Shown: in pieces, positions 52,510-59,215 of the stretch
Layout: every line of letters starts with the position of its first letter
Position numbering within the stretch: the first letter of the stretch is position 1
Source of the DNA: Thermoplasmatota archaeon
GTDB lineage: Archaea > Thermoplasmatota > Penumbrarchaeia > Penumbrarchaeales > Penumbrarchaeaceae
NCBI GenBank assembly: GCA_029762535.1
Contig: JARVGK010000006.1
Location: forward strand, 1-64,000
Direction: 5' to 3'
Length of the DNA: 64,000 nucleotides
Notes under the pieces: model-generated
Told to the model about the DNA's origin: nothing
What the model saw: the letters and a program-made list of their open reading frames with translations, nothing else
Database searches by the model: none
Translations under genes and position numbers: made by a program

Positions 52510-53664
52510 ATGAAGAACTTGAACGATGCTGAGAGAACGGCCCTGTTCGGTCTCGTGACATTTCCCGATCTCAACGACATGGACCTCTCACAACGTTTCT
52601 CAATGAAGTATTCCACATTCGCCTCGGCCAAGAGTCGCGTGATCGCAAAGGGATTCGTCGATGAGTACTATCTGCCCGTATTCCCTAGGCTTGGCTTCGA
52701 GCTATTGGCGACCGTATATACGGATTTCAACCCTGCTGTGACTGTGGAGGAACGCGTCAAGAACACGATAAAGCATGTAGAGGTCTATCCCGAGATGGTT
52801 TTTTCCCTCGGAGAGTCACACAGGGGTTTCTCGATATCGATCGCTGAGAACGTCACCCGCGTCATGAGGATATCACTCGAGAGGATCAAGTTGTTCGCTG
52901 AGCTGAACCTTCTGGAGATCGAGCTTCCCACGGAGATAATGCTTCCGTTCGAACTCTCGAACATTCATAGGTACTTCAACCTCTCACCACTGATCAATCT
53001 TACTTACTCCACCACGGGCAAGAGCGGGTCGGAGCTTTCCAAGGAATTCTCCATCCCCCGAAGCGATCTTCTTTTTGGGGATTCGATTATGCAGGTCAAT
53101 CCTAAAAACGAAAGATCGCAAGAGGACGATCTCTCCAGGGTGGAAAAGGAGCTGATGTACTATATAGTGAAGTACCCTCAACTATCGGCGGCAAAGCTCG
53201 CGAACATCGCCCCCTATTCTAGGCATACGATATCAAAGGTGAGGGAGGACATGCTGTATCGGGGTCTTCTAACCAAGCAGGTCATTCCGAACCTCAATGT
53301 ACTAGGATATTCCATACTCTCCCTGTTCCATGCCCGGATCGATCCAAGCAAACCCATAGATCCATCGACATGCAACCGGAGAGAGATCCTCCAGGATGAG
53401 ACCGTGTTCCTTGTCAGTAGGCCGACCGAGCTTTTGATGCTCGCCGTTTACGAGGATTACGTACATTACAACAAAGGCATGGGTGCTTTCATCCAGTTCC
53501 TCAAGTCAGGGAACTACATAACCAAGATCCCGACGATAAGGAACCACTCCCTCAAAGAGGCGATCATGATCAAGAGGTTCCAGTACCATGAGCTCCTGAG
53601 ACAGAGGTTCTCGCTCAATATCAAAGATGGTCGAGATACCAATATCGATGATCATCTCTCGTGA
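52510..53664 (+). CDS. Duplicated winged-helix transcription regulator
   Basis: A protein of 384 residues made of two similar halves. Each begins with a helix-turn-helix (about 5-50: DLSQRFSMKYSTFASAKSRV; about 215-260: SAAKLANIAPYSRHTISKVREDM) and continues with a matching stretch (FPRLGFELLATVYTDFNP and IPNLNVLGYSILSLFHARIDP), which looks like the start of an Lrp-like ligand domain. It is divergent from the citrate operon across a short AT-rich gap, so it is a likely regulator of it. The family is not one I can name. The effector could be citrate or a related acid, by inference only. Confidence 0.7.
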   Translation: MKNLNDAERTALFGLVTFPDLNDMDLSQRFSMKYSTFASAKSRVIAKGFVDEYYLPVFPRLGFELLATVYTDFNPAVTVEERVKNTIKHVEVYPEMVFSLGESHRGFSISIAENVTRVMRISLERIKLFAELNLLEIELPTEIMLPFELSNIHRYFNLSPLINLTYSTTGKSGSELSKEFSIPRSDLLFGDSIMQVNPKNERSQEDDLSRVEKELMYYIVKYPQLSAAKLANIAPYSRHTISKVREDMLYRGLLTKQVIPNLNVLGYSILSLFHARIDPSKPIDPSTCNRREILQDETVFLVSRPTELLMLAVYEDYVHYNKGMGAFIQFLKSGNYITKIPTIRNHSLKEAIMIKRFQYHELLRQRFSLNIKDGRDTNIDDHLS

Positions 53665-53708
53665 TCATCAAACACTCTTAACAGATATCATTTGGTATTA
53701 AAATCACA

Positions 53709-53884
53709 GCAGAGTTTGGCATATTGATTTACATACCTCTGCCCAACGGTGACGTGAATTTGACGCTCCGTTGGGCTTAGAACATGCCAATGTAATTGGC
53801 AGGTTAGGTGAAATAACATCAGTTATTTTACGACTATTTCGAAGTCCCGTATCATATCGATCTTGACGCAAGGGACTTACGAAA
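53709..53884. ncRNA. Candidate structured RNA: chain of perfect hairpins
   Basis: Between the regulator and the exonuclease genes, at least five exact inverted repeats follow each other: GCAGAG 53709-53714 with CTCTGC 53737-53742; GCCCAACGG 53741-53749 with CCGTTGGGC 53768-53776; TGCCAAT 53785-53791 with ATTGGCA 53795-53801; AAATAAC 53811-53817 with GTTATTT 53822-53828; and TTTCGAAGTCCC 53837-53848 with GGGACTTACGAAA 53872-53884 (12 pairs, one bulged A). No gene fits this stretch. A TATTAAAA element lies at 53696-53703. The strand is not fixed because stems read in both directions. A decayed hairpin-ended mobile element is an alternative. Confidence 0.45.
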
Positions 53885-53935
53885 AAACCCGATTTTCATT
53901 ATTTGTTGTGAGCCTCTGGCTCATGAGGGTTTTTT
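53882..53935. terminator. Bidirectional terminator next to exonuclease III
   Basis: AAAAAACCC (53882-53890) pairs with GGGTTTTTT (53927-53935), giving a nine-base stem that ends in a U-run on either strand. It encloses an inner hairpin, TGAGCC (53909-53914) and GGCTCA (53918-53923). It directly abuts the stop of xthA and can serve both the leftward gene and any rightward transcript. Confidence 0.65.
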
Positions 53936-53936
53936 A

Positions 53937-54752
53937 TCAAACATCGAGCTCGATCCCGACCGGGCAATGATCGGAACCCGTTACTTCTTTTAATATGAAC
54001 GCGTCATTCAACTTTGGCAGCAACACCTCATCTAAGAAGAAATAATCTATCCTCCAGCCGATGTCGCGCTCTCTGGCCCTGGTCTTGTAATCCCACCAGG
54101 AATATGATACCTCTTCGGGATGCGTATGCCTGAAGGAATCAAAAAAACCCGAACCTATGACCTTGTCTATCCACTTCCTCTCGATGGGGAGGAATCCGGA
54201 TATCTTTTCGTTCTCCTTCGGCCTGGCCAGATCGATCTCGTTATGGGCAGTGTTCACATCGCCGCAGAACACCACTGCCCTACTCTTCCTGTATTCCAAT
54301 ATCCTCTCCAGGAAAGCCTCGTAGAAATCCAACTTGAACCTCAATCTCTCATCGCCCTGTTTACCATTGGGGAAGTATGCATTGAAGAGTATGAATTTCT
54401 CGTGATGGGAGATCACAAGCCTTCCCTCCCGATCTAAACTCTCGATCCCCAATCCGTATTCCACCTCTAAGGGTTCGTCCCTGGACCATGTGCTGACGCC
54501 TGAATATCCCTTCTTTTCTGCGGATGTAAAATACTTTTCAAAACCTTCAAAGTCAAGTATCACCGGGTCCAGCTGCTCAGGACGGGCCTTGGTCTCTTGT
54601 ATGCAGAATATGTCCGGTCCGTCCTCTTTGATGAATTCGAGCATGCCCTTGGATGCCGCGGACCTGATCCCGTTGACGTTCCACGATAAGAGCCTGATCG
54701 GATCACCTCTTCTTGCGGGCCTTGATCTCGACGCTCGGGCTGAGATCGACAA
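53937..54752 (-). CDS. xthA: Exodeoxyribonuclease III / AP endonuclease
   Basis: An endonuclease/exonuclease/phosphatase-fold enzyme. The protein proper starts near IRLLSWNVNGIRSA and shows CIQETK, FNAYFPNG, FCGDVNTAHNEIDLARP, YSWWDYKTRARERDIGWRIDYFF and TGSDHCPVGIEL; these give the metal and catalytic Glu, Asp, Asn and His residues. It cuts DNA at abasic sites. The start is unclear: TTG 54750-54752 gives 271 residues with an Arg/Ser-rich extension, while ATC near 54700 follows directly on a GAGGTGATC site and the upstream stop. The gene overlaps the end of the LeuD-Sua5 fusion gene, so it is translationally coupled. Confidence 0.88.
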   Translation of the reverse strand: MSISARASRSRPARRGDPIRLLSWNVNGIRSAASKGMLEFIKEDGPDIFCIQETKARPEQLDPVILDFEGFEKYFTSAEKKGYSGVSTWSRDEPLEVEYGLGIESLDREGRLVISHHEKFILFNAYFPNGKQGDERLRFKLDFYEAFLERILEYRKSRAVVFCGDVNTAHNEIDLARPKENEKISGFLPIERKWIDKVIGSGFFDSFRHTHPEEVSYSWWDYKTRARERDIGWRIDYFFLDEVLLPKLNDAFILKEVTGSDHCPVGIELDV

Positions 54753-55956
54753 CGCTCTGACCCCTTACCAGGTCGTCGGGTATGGGCTTCTCCTTCTCGG
54801 ATACGAGATCTGGAAAGAGGGTGTTCAATTTCTTTGTTTCGAAGGGGCCCGAACGTAACAGCTTCGGAGGGTCCGTGCTCATATCGAGCACCGTATGGCC
54901 TATGCCGTAATGGGTAGGCCCTCCATCAACGGCTATTGTCACGGTTTCCCCCAGTTGCTTGAGCGCCTCCTGCATTGTAGAGGGTGGAGGCTGCCCATGG
55001 ATGTTCGCAGAAGTGCCACATATCTCTATCCTCTCCATCACCGCTTTCATGAAGATGTTCTCACCGTCGGCTAGAGAGACGGTCTTCAGATTGGATGTAA
55101 CATAGTCGGGCACCCGTTCCTTCTTCTTTATGAATATAATGGATATCGGCCCGTCCAATTCGTTCTCCAGCAATGCCATGGTTCTGTCATCGATCTTCGC
55201 GTAATCCGTGAAACGGCTTCTCGGGACTATCATGGTCAGAGGCATGTCCTCTCCGCGTTTCTTCATCGCGTAGATCCTCTTGATGGCCTCCGGACGTTTT
55301 ATTGAGGCGAAAAGCCCATAGGTTGTATCGAAGGGACCTAAAAGGACCTCCCCTCGATTCAACATCTCGACCACGGTATCGACATATTTTTCCTTTGCCG
55401 GAAATATCTTCACCTTTTCAACCTCCTTCATTCTATCATTGTCCTTGAAAGGTCTGCTCATCTCCGATATACCGCCCTTCTCTATAAGAAGGGGAAATAG
55501 TCCGCCTTTTTCGATAATATCCATTATGAAACCTTGAAGCGGGGGCAGCGGCGAATCCCAACCCTTGGTGATATTATGTAACCTGTTATCCTCTATCAGG
55601 ACGCTGTCACCGTCAGAGCAAGCATCGGGAAGGTCGGGGTCCTCGTAAAGCGGTATGCCGAGATTTATCAGGTTCCTCTTCATTATAGGGGCTATTGACT
55701 TGGCAATGACCGCTTTTATTCCCAGGAACCTCATGGCGTTTGAGGCATGCTCTCTTGAGGACCCCTTGCCGAAGTCCTCACCGGCGACGATCACATCGCC
55801 TTCTCTGACCCCGGAGGCGAACCCAGGATAATCCTGCTCAAGGCAATGAAGGGAATAATCCTCCTGTGGAAGATGCAGATACCTCGTAGGGGCCAGCGCA
55901 TCGGTATCGATATTATCCCCCAAAAGCCATATCCTTCCCTTTGCGATCTGTTTCAA
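54703..55956 (-). CDS. Fusion of LeuD-type isomerase small subunit and Sua5/YrdC domain
   Basis: A protein of 417 residues with two unrelated parts. Residues 1 to about 160 are a LeuD-type swivel subunit: GDNIDTDALAPTRYL, GEDFGKGSSREHASNAMRFLG and NLINLGIPLYE. The specificity loop reads YLHL, so isopropylmalate and homoaconitate cannot be told apart. Residues about 181-390 are a Sua5/YrdC domain: LLGPFDTTYGL, YAMKKRGEDMPL and TSANIHGQ, the fold that makes threonylcarbamoyl-AMP for tRNA t6A. The join lies near nt 55430 with no stop or frame change. LeuC overlaps by four bases upstream. Fusion of these two functions is unusual. Confidence 0.85.
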   Translation of the reverse strand: MKQIAKGRIWLLGDNIDTDALAPTRYLHLPQEDYSLHCLEQDYPGFASGVREGDVIVAGEDFGKGSSREHASNAMRFLGIKAVIAKSIAPIMKRNLINLGIPLYEDPDLPDACSDGDSVLIEDNRLHNITKGWDSPLPPLQGFIMDIIEKGGLFPLLIEKGGISEMSRPFKDNDRMKEVEKVKIFPAKEKYVDTVVEMLNRGEVLLGPFDTTYGLFASIKRPEAIKRIYAMKKRGEDMPLTMIVPRSRFTDYAKIDDRTMALLENELDGPISIIFIKKKERVPDYVTSNLKTVSLADGENIFMKAVMERIEICGTSANIHGQPPPSTMQEALKQLGETVTIAVDGGPTHYGIGHTVLDMSTDPPKLLRSGPFETKKLNTLFPDLVSEKEKPIPDDLVRGQSVVDLSPSVEIKARKKR

Positions 55957-57182
55957 GGCACCACCTCTGAAGGATGGGCTATAACGCCTTTTAGCGCGGA
56001 TGCCGCCGCGACGGCGACACCGCTTAGGTATATCTTGCTCGTGGGATCTCCCATTCTACCCTTGAAGTTTCGATTGGTGGTAGAGATCGCCACCTCTCCT
56101 GCGGGGAGGACTCCGAGGAAACCTCCTGCACAAGGGCCACAAGTAGGCATCGATATTATCCCCCCAGCATCCATAATGGTCTTAACGTATCCCGCCCTGG
56201 CCGCCCGGGTGTATACCGATCTCGACCCGGGAACGACGAGCATCTTGACCTCTGGGTGGATCTTCTTTCCCTTCAGGATGTCCGCCAGGACCCTGAGATC
56301 GTCCATTCTTCCATTTGTGCATGAGCCAATGAAGACCTGATCTATCCTCTTTCCGGTATGATTGTAGACATCGTCCACTCGATCCGGGGAACCTGGCAAG
56401 GATATCTGAGGTCCTCTGTCGGTCACATCGATATGCTCGGTCTCCCAGTCCCAATCCTTCGATCCTGGCCCTTCATCATCGCTTTCGTTCGTCAGCGCTG
56501 ATATACAATCTATCTCCGATGCCATATTGGTGAGTGTCATCCTGGAATCGTTTCCGATCCAATTCAATATATCCCCCTTCATCTCGAGCGTTCTGCCGTT
56601 CGCCCCGCCCGGTCCGAGGTGCTTGATCATCATAAGCGCCAGGTCCTTTCCCTCGCACCATACGTCCGGGGTACCCTCGAAGTATATGCCAAGGGGTTTA
56701 GGAACCTGCAGCCAGAACTCCCCGGAGGCCATGGCGACGGCCAGGTCCGTGGACCCTATGGCCGTGCAGAACGCACCCAAAGCACCTCCGGTCGTTATAT
56801 GGGAATCGGCGCCTATGACGAGATCACCCTTCTTGACCCGATCCCCCTCGAAGAGATGCACGTGACATATGCCCTCGCCCCATCCGATCAGGTTCGCTAT
56901 TCCGTGACGGGATGAGAATTCTGTCATGGCCCGGCAGCTTTCGGCTGATTCAAGGTCCTTCGGCGGAGTGAAATGGTCCAGATAAAGGTATATCTTCTTG
57001 GCCGCCCTTAGATACGGGACACCTTTGGAGTCCAACATCCTCATCGCAGGTGGGGTTGTAACATCATGTCCCATTATATGGTCCGGGAAGAAAACACCGT
57101 AATCCCCCGGGACGAGATCCCCTTCGATCATATGATCTGAGAGTATGGACAACGCCAATGAACCAAGTACATCCCCGTTCAT
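55953..57182 (-). CDS. Isopropylmalate dehydratase / homoaconitase large subunit
   Basis: A protein of 409 residues of the LeuC/aconitase large-subunit type: GADSHITTGGALGAFCTAIGSTDLA, VFIGSCTNGRMDDL and PTCGPCAGGFLGVL, giving the three iron-sulfur cysteines, and FKGRMGDP. With the small subunit encoded downstream it would isomerise 2-isopropylmalate (leucine) or homocitrate (lysine or other 2-oxoacid elongation). Its gene overlaps that of the small subunit by four bases and the synthase gene by four bases. The substrate is not decided by sequence alone. Confidence 0.88.
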   Translation of the reverse strand: MNGDVLGSLALSILSDHMIEGDLVPGDYGVFFPDHIMGHDVTTPPAMRMLDSKGVPYLRAAKKIYLYLDHFTPPKDLESAESCRAMTEFSSRHGIANLIGWGEGICHVHLFEGDRVKKGDLVIGADSHITTGGALGAFCTAIGSTDLAVAMASGEFWLQVPKPLGIYFEGTPDVWCEGKDLALMMIKHLGPGGANGRTLEMKGDILNWIGNDSRMTLTNMASEIDCISALTNESDDEGPGSKDWDWETEHIDVTDRGPQISLPGSPDRVDDVYNHTGKRIDQVFIGSCTNGRMDDLRVLADILKGKKIHPEVKMLVVPGSRSVYTRAARAGYVKTIMDAGGIISMPTCGPCAGGFLGVLPAGEVAISTTNRNFKGRMGDPTSKIYLSGVAVAAASALKGVIAHPSEVVP

Positions 57183-58360
57183 TGGCAGTGCCTCCTCAGG
57201 GATTTCAATTCGAAACCGTTGGCCCTTGCGAATTGTATAAGATCGTCCTCAGTATCGAACGGGCCTTTGTATGTGGTCGTCTCTTTTACCAGGTCCGTGA
57301 GCTTTATCAATTTCTCATCGTCCAATGTCAGATTGTTCTTCTCGAGGAAATGTCTCAGTGCCGCCTTTCCGGTATGCTTTCCGATCACGAACTGACCTTT
57401 ATGCAGTCCCATCTCCTCCGGGTCGATGATCTCGTAGGTCAGGGGGTTCTTTAGTACGCCATGAACGTGTATACCGGACTCGTGCTTGAAAGCGTTCTCT
57501 CCTATGAGAGGCTGCCATATCTGTATGTTCAGACCCATCTCGTTCTTCACGGTGTCGCATAGGTTGCCAAGTCTGTCCATCTTCAAATTGGTTTCCACGC
57601 CCAGATGCCTGATGTTGAACTTCAATACGACCGCTATCTGTTCTAGAGGGCAGTTCCCGGCCCTCTCTCCGATCCCGGTCACCGTGCAGTCTATCTGTCC
57701 CGCACCGGCCCTGACCGCCGATAAGGTGTTGGCAGTTGCCAATCCTAGATCGTTGTGGCAGTGTATGCCCACCGGAACCCTGTCCCCAACACACGAGCGG
57801 ACATGCTGGATCATGAGAGAAATATGCTCGGGCATTGCACATCCGACCGTATCCGCGAGATTGACCACATCGGCTCCAGCTCTGACCCCTTCCTTCATAA
57901 TGTTCCCCAGAAAGAACAGGTCGGACCTTGTCGCGTCCTCCGAGCTGAACTGAATGGAATCGAACTTACCCTTGGCGTACCTTATCGCGTTGATCATCTT
58001 GTTTATGACATCCAGGGGTTCCATCCTGAGTTTGTCCCTCATGTGTATCGGAGAGGTGGATACCCAGAGGTGGAGCCTTGACCTTCCCGCTCTGGAAAGG
58101 ACCTCCTGGCACATGTCGATCTCGGTCGTTATCGGCCTGCATAGAACAGCTACTGTGGAGTTCTCCACCTCCTTGGAGATCATCCTTATCGCATTTCTCT
58201 CTGATCCTCCGTTGGCCGGAAAACCTGCCTCAAGTACGTCCACTCCGGCCGAGTCCAAAGCACGGGCTATGTTCACCTTCTTTTCTGGGGTGAGGTGTAT
58301 CCCTGGCGCCTGCTCACCATCCCTCAGAGTGGTATCGAATACCCTTAAATTCCTGACCAC
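57179..58360 (-). CDS. Homocitrate / 2-isopropylmalate synthase family enzyme
   Basis: A TIM-barrel acyl-CoA condensing enzyme of 393 residues: FDTTLRDGEQAPG, EAGFPANGGSE, QFSSEDATRSDLFFL, the HCHNDLGLATAN metal site and TGIGERAGNCPLEQ. It condenses acetyl-CoA with a 2-oxoacid. The C-terminal allosteric (LeuA dimer) domain of full-length isopropylmalate synthases is absent; the length fits homocitrate or AksA/NifV-type enzymes, but short isopropylmalate synthases exist. It is the first gene of a leftward operon with the two isomerase subunits, the Sua5 fusion and xthA. Confidence 0.85.
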   Translation of the reverse strand: MVRNLRVFDTTLRDGEQAPGIHLTPEKKVNIARALDSAGVDVLEAGFPANGGSERNAIRMISKEVENSTVAVLCRPITTEIDMCQEVLSRAGRSRLHLWVSTSPIHMRDKLRMEPLDVINKMINAIRYAKGKFDSIQFSSEDATRSDLFFLGNIMKEGVRAGADVVNLADTVGCAMPEHISLMIQHVRSCVGDRVPVGIHCHNDLGLATANTLSAVRAGAGQIDCTVTGIGERAGNCPLEQIAVVLKFNIRHLGVETNLKMDRLGNLCDTVKNEMGLNIQIWQPLIGENAFKHESGIHVHGVLKNPLTYEIIDPEEMGLHKGQFVIGKHTGKAALRHFLEKNNLTLDDEKLIKLTDLVKETTTYKGPFDTEDDLIQFARANGFELKSLRRHCQ

Positions 58361-58432
58361 GTATGGAACCCGCCGTTTCCTTGAAGCTCTTTAAACAATA
58401 TAATCCTGATGTTTAAGGCGGTGCCAGAGGTG

Positions 58433-58461
58433 GGCGAAAGTGAAAGTATTCCTCTTTCGCC
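58433..58461. promoter_or_regulatory. Perfect hairpin in the divergent gap at 58.4 kb
   Basis: GGCGAAAG (58433-58440) and CTTTCGCC (58454-58461) form an eight-base stem with a 13-base loop, between the leftward synthase operon and the rightward unknown gene. It lies upstream of both likely promoters, so it is a candidate regulator-binding site. Confidence 0.45.
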
Positions 58462-58537
58462 GTTCCCTCCCCAATCCTTATTAACCATACGCTCATCAAT
58501 GAACAGATCCGAAGGTGCCTCGCCCCGGAGGTAGTAT

Positions 58538-59215
58538 ATGATAACGGAATATCAATTGGAAGAGGCCCTTCTCAACGGGTTCGAATATCCGGTAGCGCTC
58601 GTGGTCGAAGTGACGAAGCAGGGGATAGTCCTTTCGAAGATGCGCTATCTGAAAGCCGTTGGGGATGTGGTCAACGAAACGGTCAGATGTCCGTCGATGG
58701 TCATGTATTGTCACATGGGCAAATTCATCGATCCTCATCTCATTGGACAGAGGACTGGACCTATGGGTATCGACCTCCTATACCTTATGGAGCTGAACAA
58801 GGGTCTCTTCAACGAGTCCGTCGATGCGATAAGGAGGGGGAGGTCGATGGTCAATACCAACAATCCAAGCACGAAGAACATTGCATCGGCCCTATTGGAG
58901 AAGATCAACACCAGGGACAGGATCAACTTCAACAGATTGACAGCTCAGGAACAAGGGCTGATACTCGAACCGTATGTCCATTACCTACTGAAAAGAGCCG
59001 GTTCCGGCAAGAGGAAATTGTTCCAGAACGTGGAACTGGTCGAAAGGGGCGGTCTGATAAAATGCCGTTCAGGCGATGAGATAATAAGGTTCAGGCCCAC
59101 TCCCGCTCCGATGATGGAGCTTGATATACTCCTTGTTACCAATATGAACACGATGTCATCCATACTCAAGGACCTCGAGATGATGGGTTTCAAGAAGGAA
59201 ACCCTACAGTTCTAG
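58538..59215 (+). CDS. Unknown protein of 225 residues
   Basis: I do not recognise this family. The start is well supported: ATG 58538 lies six bases behind GGAGGT (58527-58532). The protein is soluble with no signal or membrane segment. It has an N-terminal alpha/beta section (MITEYQLEEALLNGFEYP), a central basic helical part (INTRDRINFNRLTAQEQGLILEPYVHYLLKRA) and a C-terminal end with SGDEIIRFRPTPAP and a late helix. It shares a divergent gap with the synthase operon and ends four bases inside the convergent HTH membrane protein gene. Confidence 0.7.
   Translation: MITEYQLEEALLNGFEYPVALVVEVTKQGIVLSKMRYLKAVGDVVNETVRCPSMVMYCHMGKFIDPHLIGQRTGPMGIDLLYLMELNKGLFNESVDAIRRGRSMVNTNNPSTKNIASALLEKINTRDRINFNRLTAQEQGLILEPYVHYLLKRAGSGKRKLFQNVELVERGGLIKCRSGDEIIRFRPTPAPMMELDILLVTNMNTMSSILKDLEMMGFKKETLQF

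Noticed and set aside
53705-53940. CRISPR array or tRNA in the hairpin-rich gap
   Set aside because: There are no direct repeats of constant length, and no cloverleaf or CCA-like acceptor pattern; the hairpins differ from each other.
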